A model generated the notes under the pieces. That model searched no databases. It worked only from the letters and a program-made list of their open reading frames with translations, and was not told the DNA's origin. This document shows positions 1 to 57,274 of a stretch of DNA of 64,000 bases, in pieces. The stretch is from Eleginops maclovinus (taxonomy: Eukaryota; Chordata; Actinopteri; Perciformes; Eleginopidae). Both the position numbers and the translations under genes were made by a program. Numbering within the stretch: the stretch's first letter is position 1; each line of letters begins with the position of its first letter. The stretch is from the NCBI RefSeq assembly GCF_036324505.1, contig NC_086354.1:1223225-1287224 (forward strand). Direction: 5' to 3'.

Positions 1-75
1 TAATATTGCTAGCTAGTATGCTAATTATATTGCTAATATTGCTAGCTAGTATGCTAATTATATTGCTAATATAGA
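1..75. repeat. 33-bp AT-rich tandem repeat, about 2.3 copies
   Basis: A unit of about 33 bp, rich in ttgctagctagtatgctaat, is repeated head to tail at the very start of the window and may continue upstream of it. No coding potential. Confidence 0.8.
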
Positions 76-159
76 CAGAGAATGTCTCATAAGGTTGCTA
101 ACATTCTTATTAGAAAAGCTGGCTGTGTTTGACCATGGAAGAATGCAATTTAGCTGTTT

Positions 160-1160
160 GGCCCATAGACTGTATATATTGATGGACAGAGGTTCGTCCG
201 TTAAAAGTGAAGCAAGCGCTAGTCCAGAGCCCCCTGGTGGCTGGCTGCAGTACAATGCGTAGCTCCGCCCATTCCCATGTATTTTCAATGGGCAAGTAAC
301 CAACTTTCTATGTCACTTTTCTCACCTAAAACAAATTTTGCATCCACAACTTTTTATTCGAAAAAATAGCTTTCAAGGTGCTTCACATCACACCATTTTT
401 CTTTTTCCCGAGAAATTATTTTCTTTAATGTTATTTTAATAAATATAAAAGGGGCGTGGTCACACTTTGATTGACAGTGCAGCCGCTTGCAACCTCCTTC
501 AACATTTCATTTCATTCAGAGTAGCTGTAGGCTCGGCTGTAGTGGTGTTCTTTTGTCAGGCAACTCATATTTGTTTTATTTGCTGTTATTACTTTACATT
601 TATATATTGACAGTCATGTCGTGTTGTGCTGTTGATTGTACTAACAGGCCATCTCAGGGGAGCTCTGTGCAGTTTTTTCGGTAAGTGAATATTAACTTAA
701 TATTAGCTAGCGAACTCATTAAAATGACGGTAGCGATAGCTTAGCCGCTAACGTTAGAAAGTTAACTTAATTTGACAGTAATCTATAGATTTTCGGACAT
801 CCTTGAAAGGATTATGGTCATATACCAACGAAAAACAGATAGATTTGTATGTTGAAGACGATGTTGTATAGTTTCAGCCAGTTTAGCCCCAGAGAGTCGG
901 ACTCGGCCTGTGTGTGTGGTGGGGAACGGACGGAGAAGGGGGCGTGTTTCACTCGATAAGGGGCGTGTTTCACTCGATGAGTGGGCGGGTCTGATCGCGA
1001 CCTCCTCTTCACTGCGCATGCTTCAGATTCTACTGCGCAAGCGTACTTCGAACTGGCTCCAAATTTTCAAAGATGGCGTCGCCTCGGTTGCTTCAATTCT
1101 ATAGAACACAGCTGAATGGAGCCACTCTGTCCATCTATATATACAGTCTATGGTTTGGCC
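160..1160. mobile_element. inverted-repeat element carrying a THAP-like exon
   Basis: Positions 160-190 and 1126-1160 are near-perfect inverted repeats containing catagactgtatatat and atggacaga, with one small indel between the arms. The ~1 kb between them holds a short coding exon resembling the start of a THAP zinc finger (616-680). THAP domains occur in P-element-like transposases and in host genes derived from them. No transposase core is visible, so the element looks non-autonomous or decayed. I could not find a target-site duplication, so its limits are approximate. Confidence 0.45.
616..680 (+). pseudogene. THAP zinc-finger first-exon remnant
   Basis: The reading frame starts MSCCAVDCTNR and ends in VQFF just before a strong donor gtaagt. 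This matches the first half of a THAP (C2CH) finger: an initial Met, a CxxxC pair followed by TNR, then an aromatic stretch. The remaining CxH part would lie in a downstream exon, which I could not find nearby. It is probably a transposon relic rather than an active host gene. Confidence 0.4.
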
Positions 1161-2161
1161 ACTCAAGGGAAAACTCAGACTTACTTTCCTCTTCTTCGAA
1201 AAAAAATTCCGTATGTCCATCTCGTGATCAGATTCTCAACAGTGAATGTTTTGAATATGCGCATTACGCGCTGCTGCTGCTGTGTGTTAAAAAACAAACA
1301 AACGCGGAGTGGATTTCTGTTGATATGGATAATCCCCTACTGATAAAGTGGAACGGATTTGTTTGTGAAGCAATGGAAAGAACGCTGGACTAGTAGAGCA
1401 GTCATGCACTCATATTTTTGATGGCAAATGTGGGGGGGTCCGAACGACTTTTTTTCAAGGGTGGGGGAGGTGTCTAAATGGATTTTAAATCCTGATTAAA
1501 ACACTGATGATTTGAGCAGATTTGTTCCACATAGAAAACAAAGACTGTTAGTTTAAATTAACAATACCTGAGCAGAGATGGGTGTATGTCAGTGTCAGAT
1601 GAGATAATACAATATTTACAGTGATCTGTACAAGTGAAAGTGCCTGACTGTAAGAAGGAAAAAAACATTATTTTTCCCGTCGGTAGTGCCTCGCCCAAAT
1701 CGCCCTAATACACAAACCACCCCTGAGTGTAACCGTTATGGGAACTTCATCTTTCGGACCCTCCCAATACATATTTTCTTCTCAGAGAGCCTGTATTGTT
1801 GTACGTGTTGGATCGTACTAACTGCAGCAGAAAGTGGGGGTGTTTGATTGGTTTGGCCGCTCTGCTCTTGTCTGTCGGTCTTTCTGGTTATGCACCTCCA
1901 GCACGATGCCCGGCCCGCATCACAGCCGTCGGTTCTCAAGATAGTTCCGGAGATTGTATCAAAGGCTGAGAAATTACACTGAGGCGAGTTGATAAGAAAG
2001 GAGGGACAACACAAAAAGCACAGGCGGCGGACAGCCATTGATTTCTGTCTTCGCTGCTAATAAAGAAAGCAGCGTCTCGCGCACAGGTCTCGCGGGGTGC
2101 CAGCGAAACAACAGAGCTGACTGGAACCGTTCATCCCTCTTTGCTCTGCGGACCCGACAAA
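1161..2161 (+). other. upstream region and candidate 5' UTR of cntnap2
   Basis: No protein-coding gene was recognised. From about 1850 the sequence becomes GC-richer and leads directly into the first coding exon, so its 3' part is probably 5' UTR. No TATA box or transcription start can be assigned by eye. The start codon at 2162 has an A at -3. Confidence 0.35.
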
Positions 2162-45322
<43,161 letters not shown>

Positions 45323-45737
45323 GCCCCCCCCCCCCCCCCCCCCCATTGACACATGCCTTTAGGATGTATCTAGTTTTCTAAGCATAGATAGAAGTAGAGG
45401 GGGCCCGACCTGAGACCCTCCAAGAATGATGGACAATGGACTCCATGGCATCACGGCGGGGGTGATAAAGCACAGAGCGGCCTGCTAGGGGGGCAGCGCC
45501 TCCGGTGGTGAAGAGGAGAGGGACTCATTAGCTTTTATTGGAGTATTCATTTGTATCACTTTTCATTTATTTTTGTTAAATGATTTATCTTATTTAATTA
45601 TTTTTTATACACAATTCATATATTTTTTAAATAATTTGTTTTACTTTGTTTAAGTGTATTTTTTTTTTCAGATTACATGCCTTGTGCGACGTGTGGGTTT
45701 TCATTTGACATTTATTGCAATGCATTTCTGACTGAAG

Positions 45738-45980
<243 letters not shown>

Positions 45981-46285
45981 TGGCCAGCCTGTCTAGAGGA
46001 GATGTAGCCATGTCTTTGTCCTCATCTTTTGGACTAAGAATGGAGATTTATTTTGCCTCTTGTCTCTCTTAATGATGTCTGAGTATTGATTCTCTTCTGA
46101 TGGCATGTGTTATTTTACTGTTTCTGCTGCCAAATGACTTTCAGTCCACTGAGCTCCACTCACAGTATATACTTTTTAGTGATGATGCAAAAGAGGTTGA
46201 TAACACAAGACTTTTATTTTAGGACCTAAACAACTTTGGAGAACTCTTCTGGAGGCGGATCTGAGTGTAATTCAGTGCATCCTGT

Positions 46286-46536
46286 GCAGCATGGGCGGTT
46301 CTAGGGGGGGCCAACAGGGGCCAGTACCCCTGTAACATGAAGCTTGGACTCCCCTGTGGCCCCCCTCCAAAAGAATAAATATATAATAATGCAATGCATA
46401 TAAAGTACTTAGTTTCTGTGCTATATGGCCAAAGTTAACAGGGATGTTTTCAGTAAGATAATTTAATAAATAAGTCATACTATGATTGGCCCCATCACGG
46501 CATCCCCCAGTAAAATTAGTCTAGAACTGCCACTGC
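46286..46536. mobile_element. candidate MITE with 18-bp inverted ends
   Basis: cagcatgggcggttctag at the left and ctagaactgccactgctg at the right are imperfect inverted repeats about 250 bp apart. No clear target duplication was found, so this is tentative. Confidence 0.4.
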
Positions 46537-46960
46537 TGAACAGAGAAGAGGTTTAGCAAGATGACAGGAAGCAGAGATGGAACCGGACCCTATGTGGTGT
46601 TTCTGATGGCACCTCAAGCCATAATGTGTTCTGTGTCTGTCTCCACACAAGATTAACTGTGCGAGTCACAGGTCTGTGGAGAGGGTCACTCTAAGTCGGA
46701 ATGGATTTAAGATTCATTCAAGACAGTCCACAATGGGGCCAGAATCAAAATCCATCATTCGTCCCATAGCGAGGATTTGACATTGTTACAGCTTAGGGAC
46801 AGTAAGGAAAGGAAGCAAGGAAATTAGAATAAAAAACTAATCAAGGTGAGAACACAGATTGATATTTACAAAAATCCAGATCAGAATACAGATTGTGAGG
46901 TCAGGCTGGAAGGTGTGTGAGTGTGTGCTCTGCTGGGCTCCAGTAAACAGGCTCAATAAA

Positions 46961-48260
46961 TCCAATTTGTCAAATGTTAGTTCCTCTTTCCTCGATTTGG
47001 AGACTATCTATTGGTAGCATGTGTGTAACTACAATATCCCAACTACTGGAAAGTCTTCTGCATCACATTTAACTTTAATTTTGGAACAACTTGTTATTGA
47101 TGTATTTAGGCTTACTTAATTAGGGGTCATAGTATGTGTGTCTGAGGGGGTTCAGCTGCACAAACTCTTCAGGTGGCCTGAAAGGACTCACAGTTCTGTC
47201 CTGTAAAGGCGATGTCTTTGTTTTTTAAGAAGTAGGGAGGTTTTATGGAAAAGAATGTATGTTACCCACATACAAAACTCTGGCATACATCCTGACAATT
47301 GATTGTATTGCATTTGTATTCCTTTAGCTGCACTGCAGTGTAACTGCATGCTGTTTGACACTGAATGACACATGTTTCTGTTTGATGAGCCGCTGTGGCA
47401 TGGCGTTGCTTTTGCCTCATGTTATATGTAAATCACTTTGCCAAACTGTACTTCTTTATAACTGTTACTTCATAACTGATTTCTCATTCTCTGTGCTTTT
47501 CTCATTGTCTTGAAAAATGTGATGCTTCCTGTTGGGAAGACCAGTAAAAGTCAAACTCTCACACTGGCTGTTGTTAGTGTTTTTAGATCCAGGGGTTCAG
47601 CTTCTGGAAGAGACCCAACCCCTCGCTGTTGACTGGAAATCCTATTACTTCGTATACTTCAGGAAATCAAACATTGTCAGTATGCAGATGTTAGCGGAAT
47701 ACATCAGTTTAAAACCTTTTCAAAGAGGAAGACTTTGGAACCCCGTCAAAGCACAGTAAGCAGACAAGAGTAAGAAAGAAATGGATTGAAACAGCTCTTT
47801 ATTCGTCAAGTCACTTCCCCTGGAATTTTGGCCAAAAGCTGGCACACTGCAAGAGCGTCTGGATGTGATGCGTAGCTTGTAAAAACAAATCAAACAAGCT
47901 ATGGAAACACAACTATTTATTTACCAAATCTTTCAGTTAGAGCTTAACACATTCTTTATTGCTCCTTCGCCAATTGAGTGAACTATGTCTCTGAACCTTC
48001 AGGATGCTGCTGGAGGGCTGACATGTTCCTCGGCTGGAACCCCGTCAACCCGACTGGAACAGGCAGTGTCAAAGTGAAATTGTCTCTGTTCAGATCAGAA
48101 AATATAACAGCCTGACTCATTTGGTAAACTCTCATTTCAACAAGAGAATAAAAAGTGGTTACCTGATGCATCCTGAACATCGGTGTGCCCTTCCACCTCC
48201 AACATCCCCAATCCCTGCCAGTTTTCCTCCAGGGGGGTGAGCTCTGATGCCCCCTCCCTG
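46961..48260. other. intergenic, nothing recognised
   Basis: AT-rich sequence downstream of cntnap2. No reading frame resembles a known protein. Confidence 0.6.
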
Positions 48261-48267
48261 CTCCTCA

Positions 48268-49840
48268 GAAGAATCAGAATCAGACTACCTTTAATAGTCC
48301 CACAGAGGGGACATTTTAATTATTACAGCAGAAAGAGCCAAAGACAGCTTAATATTACACCCAAGATACAAAAAAATATATATACAAGAAGCACACAATT
48401 TACAAAATACACAAAAATAAAAGTATAGCAGAGTTTTCGGACCAGTCCAATTTATTGTTCAGATGAACACCCAGGTACTTGTAGGATTTCACAATCTCTA
48501 TGTCCACTCCCTGGATGTTCACTGGTGTGTGTTCCTTGGTCTTCCCTGCGTTGAGCTGGAGGTAGTTCCTCTGGCACCAGAGGATGAAGTCCTGCGTCAG
48601 TTCTCTTTACTCCCTGTCGTCCTCATTGGAGATAGGCCCACGATGCCGGAGTCGTCAGAGAACTTCTGCAGGTGACGGGTTGGCGTGTTGTGGATGAAGT
48701 CTTCAGAGTAGAGGGTGAAGAGAAACTGTGCCAGCATCGTCCCCTGGGGGGCCCCCCGTACTGCAGATGAAGGTGTCTGATTGACACTCCCTGGTCCTCA
48801 CGTACTGTGGACGGTTGGTGAGGTAGTCCAGGATCCAGGAGGTGTTGAAGGCACTGGAGAAATCAAAGAACATGATCCTCACAGGGCCCCCAGCCTTCTC
48901 CAGGTGGGAGGGGGACCTCTGCAGCAGGTAGATGACAGCGTCATCCACCCCGATGTCAGGCTGGTAGGGGAACTGCAGCGGGTCCATCGATGGTCTCATA
49001 AGGGGCCGAAGGTGTCCAAGGACCAGCCTCTCCAGGGTCTTCATCAGCGCGATGTCAGCGCCACCGGCCGGTAGCTGTTGAAGTCCTTGGGGTGAGGGGT
49101 CTTTGGCACGGGTACCACACAGTCTTCCACAGTAGTGGTGCCCTCCCTTGCTTCAGGCTCAGGTTGAACAGAAACTCCACAATCCCACACAGCTGGTCTG
49201 CGCAGGATTTCAGGAGCCTTGAGCTGATGCCATCAGGACCCGCTGCCTTCTGTGCCTTACACCTCTGCAGCTCGCTCCTCACCTGGTTGGTTGTGAGGGA
49301 CAAGGTGCCGTCAGTAGGTGGGGGGGTTGCGGAGGGAGAAGAAACAGGGGCTGGTGTGAAGAATGTCTGTGAGCTAATGATCGGGGGCTGGGTGAAGGTG
49401 TGAGAGGTGACAGGGCCATTTCCAGGCAGTGGGGACAATGGGGGGTGCAGCAGGGGGGAATGTGTTGGGGTAGGGGCGCCTGACTGATCAAATCTATTGA
49501 AGAAAATGTTCAGGTTGTTTGCCCACTGATGGTCCCCCCGGACCTGGGAGTCTGGCCCTTTGTAGCCAGAGATGGTTTTTAGGCCTCTCCAGACTCCACT
49601 GACGTTCCTCTGCTGCAGCTGTTCCTCCATCTTCTTCCTGTAGCTGTTTTTCCCCTCTCAGATCTTCCACCTCAGTTCCCTCTGTACAACCTTCAGCTCC
49701 TCTCTGTTGCCTGATCGAAAGGCCCACAGCCTCAAAACAGTCCAGTTTGATGCCGATGACAGAGACAGCTTTCCTGATCAGTTTATTGATTCTGCTGGTG
49801 TCACCGGCTCTGATGCTGCCCCTAACCCTCTCTGCAAAGA
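48268..49840 (-). mobile_element. Rex-like LINE, 3' part, minus strand
   Basis: Minus-strand frames encode SELQRCKAQKAAGPDGISSR, KTLERLVLGHLRPLMRPSMD, PLQFPYQPDIGVDDAV and FFDFSSAFNT, a non-LTR reverse transcriptase interrupted by frameshifts. The 3' UTR ends at 48268-48320 with the tgggactatta and ctgattctgattct tail. At its 5' side (49740-49840) there is C-terminal RT-like sequence (SIRAGDTSRINKLIRKAVSV), suggesting internal deletion or a fusion of two copies. Confidence 0.8.
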
Positions 49841-52430
49841 GAATTCCTCCCCATATTAAAGAAAAGGGAGACCTACACCTAATGACAACATTTACTCTAG
49901 AAAGCAATATTCTGTTATTAAACAATTGTAATTGGGAAGGTAACTTGGACTGTCTGACTGGACAGCCTAGGACAAAGGTCAATTCAAGCAATGGACAGAA
50001 AAGGTTTTAACAGCCATAGGTTATCCAGAGAGAGAAATGAGAAGCTTTCAAGACTTGAAAAACATTTCTGACCTAGAAAACCAAGACTTATTCAGATATA
50101 TGCAAATGAGCGACTACTATACAAATAACATTTAAAAAATGAGATGAAATCCATCCTATTGTAAAGATTATTGCACAAGTTTACCATGACGATATTCCCA
50201 AAGTTTAGTCCAAGTTATCTTGGATTACTTTATATATGCTGTAATGTTATTGTTACTCTTATTGTATTTTGTTTCTTTTGCCCATGTACAATTCTGTCAT
50301 CACTTTTTTATTGATTGCTGATCGTATTTTTTTTAAACTGGAAAACACTTTGGTCAGCTGAGGCTGTTTTAAATGTGCTATATTAATAAACTTGACTTGA
50401 CTGATCAGTCTACTGTTCAACCTTTCTGGCTGCCCCTCTGAGAGTCCAGGCTTTGCGTTCGCCTGCCTACAGATAGAAGTAAAACAATTTACATTTAGGA
50501 GTTTAACATTTTAAATATATAACAATATCATTTAAAATGAATTCATTTTTCAGTCGTATAAAGTGGAACACTTTAAATTGTAAATAAATCCATCAGCTAA
50601 TGGAGCAAAGGAAATTGTTATTTCATTTTTGACTCTTTCTTTTGTAAGTTCAGGAACTGTTATCAATGCTACTTAAATTCAGTTTTAGGTTTCATTTGGC
50701 CTTCATTGCTGCAAATCATGGTGGACTCACAAGGACAACACTTGGAACAGTATGCTGTTTTGAAACCTGTGCAGTATCAGAATGCAGATAAGAGAGGAGC
50801 GCATTGGAAGGTAGACACATGTCAAGGTCAGCATTGTGTACTTCACGTCCTCTTCAGCATGAGGTGGTAATTTTCTCTCACATATTTGAGAACACTATCT
50901 CGTATATGGCCGACAAATCCTGTCAAGAAATCTTTCAGAGGAAGTTGATCTTTTCTAACTGAAATAACTAACAAACATACAGTACAAAATAGTACAAAAA
51001 AAATATATAAACATAACTCAGTGTCTTGTGTAATAGCTGTAAGATACTTTTATATATACAGCTGCGGAAGAAATTAAGAGACCACTCCAATTTTTTCTTA
51101 AATCTTCATCTCTACATGTATGGCAGCCATTCCAGTGTGTGTTGAATTTCAACACAGAGAAACATTGCCAGTAGTTTATAGAATACATAAAAAAATAAAA
51201 TAAAAAACCATTTAGCTCAAAAGACGTACAATAATAAATAAAAAAGAGAAACTGATAATACTGAAGTGGTCTCTTAATTTTTTACGGGGCTGTACATACT
51301 TTATTGAATTGACATTGGACAGTCTGGGGATTTATACCTTATTTTCCCGAGCATGCTGCTAGATGCCAGATATTTGAAAACAGTGTGAGAATAACATGTA
51401 GTTCATGGTCATGCAGGAAGGCAGATTCTCTGTGCAGTGTGAGTCACTTTAAAATGTCATGTTCTCAGGGTTTTCTTCTCTCTGAAGAAACAAGAGTGAC
51501 GAAAAAACCTTTCAAATGTCTTACCTTATCAAAATAACATGTGCCTGCAGGGGTCTGTTGAACTTAATGCAAATGTGAAAGTCCATTTCCAACAAGTGTA
51601 AGAAACCATGAGGTCTTTATGTACATGATGCACCTTTTTAATAATTGTTATTATGTTTTTTACAAAGAATACAACACTTGTCACCTTTATTTATCTGGCA
51701 GGTGGATTGACTGAAGGAGTCACTGCAGTTTATCAGGAGCTTCAAGGCTGAACAGACTGAACAGTCCCTTTCAGGTCAATGTTTGTTTATCGCAGCCTAG
51801 TGATTATCATTCAGTTTCTTTGCTCTCTTGACCTTTTTTTATCTCTCTTCCTCTTCTATCTCTGACTTTTACTGTTCCTCCTGGTAATACCAGTTTTCTG
51901 CATTGCCAGCTGACTTCAGCCTGCTGACAGAGATCAGGCCTGATCATATAATGTCAGACCAGCTTCTATTTGATGTCAGAAACCTGTTTAACCATCTTGA
52001 GTATGTTTGCATGCTGAATTGAATATTTTGTTTAGAACCTAGCCTCTTTTTAGTTTTTGATTAACATTGGGTCAGTTGACCCTTATATAAGCTGACTGGC
52101 CTAAAGATCAAACTAGGATCTAAACTAAATATTGGATCTATGTCCAGACAGATGTCTCTGCCATCAAACCAGCTTTATAAAAATGTAATGTGTGTTATGT
52201 TAAGTGTTAACAGAGTAGTGGGCCAGCGAGGTACGTTGAGACTGCTGCAGAACTGACCCAACCCAGACCAGCTCATGTTCAGAGTTCAGGCTTGAATTTG
52301 GCAATCCCAAATCAGGGAATCAAAGGGACAGGAGGGAAACTAAAGACAGGAAGTAATATACTTTTCAAAATAAAACAGTAAACTATAAATACAAAAACTG
52401 AGATCCTAACAAAGATGCTTCGTGTGTCAG
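49841..52430. other. intergenic with a LINE-like tail and a MITE
   Basis: The stretch ending at 50402 (tgctatattaataaacttga) looks like a LINE 3' end without coding sequence. Apart from the MITE at 51059, nothing recognisable is seen. Confidence 0.5.
51059..51291 (+). mobile_element. short MITE, copy 2, both ends present
   Basis: Left end cagctgcggaagaaattaag and right end cttaattttttacggggctg are inverted repeats, each next to aagagaccact, flanked by TA. It is 233 bp with no coding sequence. It is the same family as 11714-11935, in the opposite orientation. Confidence 0.85.
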
Positions 52431-53265
52431 ATTTCGTCAACGAAAACTATGACAAAAAATGTTCGTTACATGACTTAGACAAGACGATGACGAGCTAAAA
52501 ATAGATTTTTGATAATAAAAACTATGACGAAATCTATATTTTGTTTCCGTTGACGAGACAAGACGGGACTAAAGTGTTAATGGTGCTCTATCGGACATTC
52601 AAAATGGAGGATATTTTATTTTCCTAAAATTCCCCGTCTTGTCTTTCAAAATGCATCCCTGTCATTGGTTGAATTAGTTGGCACTCTGGGAATCTGCACA
52701 CACTCACTCACATCCCTCAGCTAAGTGATGATGTCCAAACAGTGAGAAAATAACAAGATGATGGCTTCAGCGCACAAAGGTTTTGGTCGGAAAAAAAGAC
52801 TACATATATGGACACACTTTATTCTATGAAAGGAAAACACACTGCACTGTTACTGCGGGAGAAGGAGAGATGCCATGGGTCTACAAATTAGCTGTGAAGA
52901 ATACGACCAACCTGAAGAGACACCTGAAGGCGCACCATCCTGCTATTTGCCACAGTACGTTAGCCACCTGTAAACTGTAACGATACATGATAAGTCGTAA
53001 TGCTAACTAAGCATATCAATTCGCTAATTAAATCAATATTACTGGGCAGTCGGCAACTAGTGGCACATTTGGTAGCTAGCCATGTTGGCTTAGCCTTTCT
53101 TGCCACAAAGTTTTCAGTTTGCGGTAGCGAAGGAATGAGCATGGCTTCCAGGCTAATGTTGGCTGGGCTTGCATTGCAATAACGATCCAGTCACGCTGCA
53201 ATTAGTTGTTTTTTTTAAGATTACACAGCAATGTATTTGGAAGATATTTGTGTATGGCTTCTTAT

Positions 53266-53314
53266 CAGTGCCGCTGCTAGCCATTTTGGTGCCCTAAGCA
53301 TAATTCCTTCATGA

Positions 53315-53356
<42 letters not shown>

Positions 53357-53735
53357 AAAAAAACATTCGCGGAAAAGTTTAACTTTTTTATTACCTGACT
53401 CCTGTTGCCTTTTCATTTCCAAAAATGTTGAGTAATCCAAAAGACCACTGACAGCAAGGGCACCCACAGGGCGCTTGGGACGCAGATTGTGCAGATTGTG
53501 TTTTCGTTTGTGTTTGTGTGAGTGGGGAGGGGAGGGGGGAGGGGAGAGGGGGGCACCATCGGTACCTTTGAGTAGTATGCCTAAAAAGTGCCTCATATTT
53601 CTATAGTCTACTGAAATAATTTCGGCCGTATAATTATTATGACGATTTTTCATTAGGCTATTTTTGGTGGTGCCCCCTCGACACTTGGTGCCCTACGCAC
53701 AGCGCGTAATGCGCGTTATGGGAGCGGCGGCACTG
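53266..53735. mobile_element. nested hAT-type MITE with 8-bp target duplication
   Basis: Begins cagtgccgctgc and ends gcggcggcactg. It is flanked by the exact 8-bp direct repeat CTTCTTAT (53258-53265 and 53736-53743). Subterminal ttggtgccctaagca/ttggtgccctacgca blocks occur near both ends. The 470-bp interior has a 37-nt poly(C) run and no transposase. Confidence 0.9.
53317..53353 (+). repeat. poly(C) tract, 37 nt
   Basis: Homopolymer C inside the nested MITE; the Gly run it would encode on the minus strand is an artefact. Confidence 0.95.
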
Positions 53736-54250
53736 CTTCTTATCTCTAAGGCCAGGTAGATATAATAGGCTAGTTGTATTGTGTTGTAACATAATTTGAA
53801 TCTTCAAAATCTAAACCTGATATTATTGATATACTATATTTTAATGATAATATTATTATATCAGTATATATAGATAGTATGCACCTTAGCGGATCAGCAA
53901 GGACAGCACAGCAGCATCGCATCAATGTGAGAGTCTAGGCCAATTTAGGTAAGGACTCCAGATATTACACCAAGTATTAAGAGAGTGAAATGTTGCTTTA
54001 CGAATTTCAACACTTGATACTGTCACCTTGATTCCAATTTCAGATACCTGTATTTGCCTAACTGAACTAGTTTAAAGACAGAAAACATTTTGATTAAAAG
54101 TTGACTAAAATGTAATGATTTTTCATCGACTAAAACTAGACTAAAACGTTTTGAGTTGTCGTCGACTAAAACTATGAAGGATAAAAAGGACTAAAATGTG
54201 ACTAAAACTAATAACCATTTTCGTCTAAAGACTAAGACTAAATCTTAAAT

Positions 54251-54766
54251 AGCTGCCAAACTTAACATTGCTTCTTCTGTGGTCATTAATTTTCTCTTCA
54301 GATGAAGAGATGAGGGTTTTAGTTTTCTTAGAAGATGATATTGGCTTACAGTTACAGTATGTCGTATTTTATGCTCTGGAAATGTAAAACATTCTTATAA
54401 CAGAAAACATCTTAAACACCTTTTTATATAGTAACCAATGTGTTTCTGTTTGGGGGGTAGATTTGGGGGGTCTTTTATTTTTTTTATTCATTATTATTAT
54501 TTCATATTGAGTATTCTTGGATACTCTATTCAAAAGTACAAGTGTCGAGCTGGGCTTAGCCCCTGATGTTGCACGACCCCTGAAGCCTGAGCTGAAGGGA
54601 GTTAATGAAGTGCTCAGTGAAGGAGCTTTTCATACTATAGAGCAGCTGTGAGAATCACACATGTATTCAATGGAGTTGTAAAGGCACATACAATTCACAC
54701 ACAGTTACAGTACGCACATGCATCGAGAGGATCCAGGGTGGAGAGGCAGCAGAGAGACAGCCAGTC
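54251..54766. other. intergenic, nothing recognised
   Basis: AT-rich sequence between the hAT-like element and the SINE pair; no gene or clear repeat. Confidence 0.6.
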
Positions 54767-55137
54767 TAGCCTGCAAGGGGGTACAGTGTCTAGCTCAACG
54801 GCACCTCGGCAGTGGCCCAGGAGGTGATCTGGCTCCTCTCCAGTATCAGTCCACACTCCGCTTTTCTTTTTCTGATTGGGACGTTAACCGGCGACCCATC
54901 AGTCCAAAGTCCAGGTCCCTACAGACTAGACCACTGCCGCCCTGTTCTCTGCATTTGACCCATCCTAGTGTTAGGAGCAGTGGGCTGCCATATGTACAGC
55001 GCCCGGGGAGCAGTGTAAGGAACGGTGCCTTGCTCAGAGACACCTTGGTAGCACTTAGTTTTTCGGGGACTTGAACCGGTGACCTTCCAGTTCCCAGGCC
55101 AAATCCCTACGGACTTCACCACCGCCCTGAACTGAAC
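54767..55137 (-). mobile_element. two SINEs in tandem, minus strand
   Basis: On the minus strand a copy (55137-54946) with ccggttcaagtcccc and ctgagcaaggcaccgttcc is followed directly by a second copy (54945-54767). The second starts gggcggcagtggtctagtct and has gccggttaacgtccc. They match the elements at 9066 and 4773 respectively, so the pair is a heterodimer. Confidence 0.65.
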
Positions 55138-56170
<1,033 letters not shown>

Positions 56171-56330
56171 TCTCCATGTGAACTTGTCAGTAGTATTGAT
56201 GAGACAGTTGTGTGTGAGATATATAAAGATGTTGAGTTCACTTTTCATGTGGTTGGCTCAGTTCTGTAACTGAATGTGCAGAGCTCATTTTTAACGTGAT
56301 TTGGCTCAGTTCTGTAACTGAGCCAACAAC

Positions 56331-57270
56331 CATGTCATAATTCCAGCCAGCTATCTACATGTTGTGTGTGTGTCAGAGATGAGTGTGTCTGGGGTTACTA
56401 AAGTTATTTTGTGCACCAATTACATCAGTAACCTTTGCTGTGGAGCTGATAGCCCGATATGAACGGGAGAAAGGAGAAGTTCATACAAAAGCTAAAGGTT
56501 TTTTAGTTTGACTTTGAATGGAACCATAACACAGTGGCATGATTCTCTAAAGATTTATGATTTTTTGAGTAGACCTTTAGTTTCCCCCTGTCCAGCTACC
56601 AGGGCTCACTCAGTATCCGGATGTGAACCTGATGTCAAACCCAATGTAATAAACACAACGACGGTGGACTCTGAAGTGGCTGTGGTGACTGATTTGTTGA
56701 AAACATAACCTCAAAAAGTAAGGAAAAGTCTGGAGGATTCAGGAAAGCGTGTGTCAGATGTAAAGGTTAAAAGAAGAGAGAAGAGAGTACCAACGAAAGT
56801 TGCATATGGGCATTTTTGTGTCCTGTAGGTGACCGTGTTATATTGAACAAAATTAAACAAACAGTGAGTCAGTTTGGTACCACTTTAGTCCACACAAATA
56901 TATATCACAAATACAACCACGGGACGTGTTGCTCAGAAGTGTTGAACAGACCTAACAGTGCCAGAAGAGGATTCCCGCTGACTCCCAGACTTTGAATCTG
57001 ACACTATTTTGCTTAACGACCAAAAAACTACAAATGTATGGAAGTCCCATTAACCTATATACAGTAGCACTTTATGCTAGCATACTTACTAAGATGTGGA
57101 CCATGTTTAATATTTCCAGCTTTTTAGAACCTTTGAGAATGCACCCGTAGGGAGATGCAGTGCATTCAATGCAAGCACAAAAACATATTGAAAAAATGTC
57201 CACAACAACATGAGCATATTATGACAATAACATTTCAGGTGGAGGGCCTCTATGACTTCACATAATCACA
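56331..57270. other. intergenic, nothing recognised
   Basis: AT-rich sequence; no frame resembles a known protein. Confidence 0.5.
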
Positions 57271-57274
57271 CGGC

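Larger units (their letters stand above)
52430..54250 (+). mobile_element. hAT-like element with BED-finger remnant
   Basis: Both edges have subterminal actaaaa/cgacgaaa-type motifs (left tcgtcaacgaaaactatgac; right gtcgtcgactaaaactatga). A + frame at 52783-52977 reads GHTLFYERKTHCTVTAGEGE and TTNLKRHLKAHHPAIC, a degenerate BED-type zinc finger, the N-terminal domain of many hAT transposases. The catalytic core is absent. A second element (53266-53735) is nested inside. The outer borders are approximate. Confidence 0.6.

Noticed and set aside
53309..53653. Gly-rich minus frame
   Set aside because: Produced by the 37-nt C run inside a non-coding MITE.
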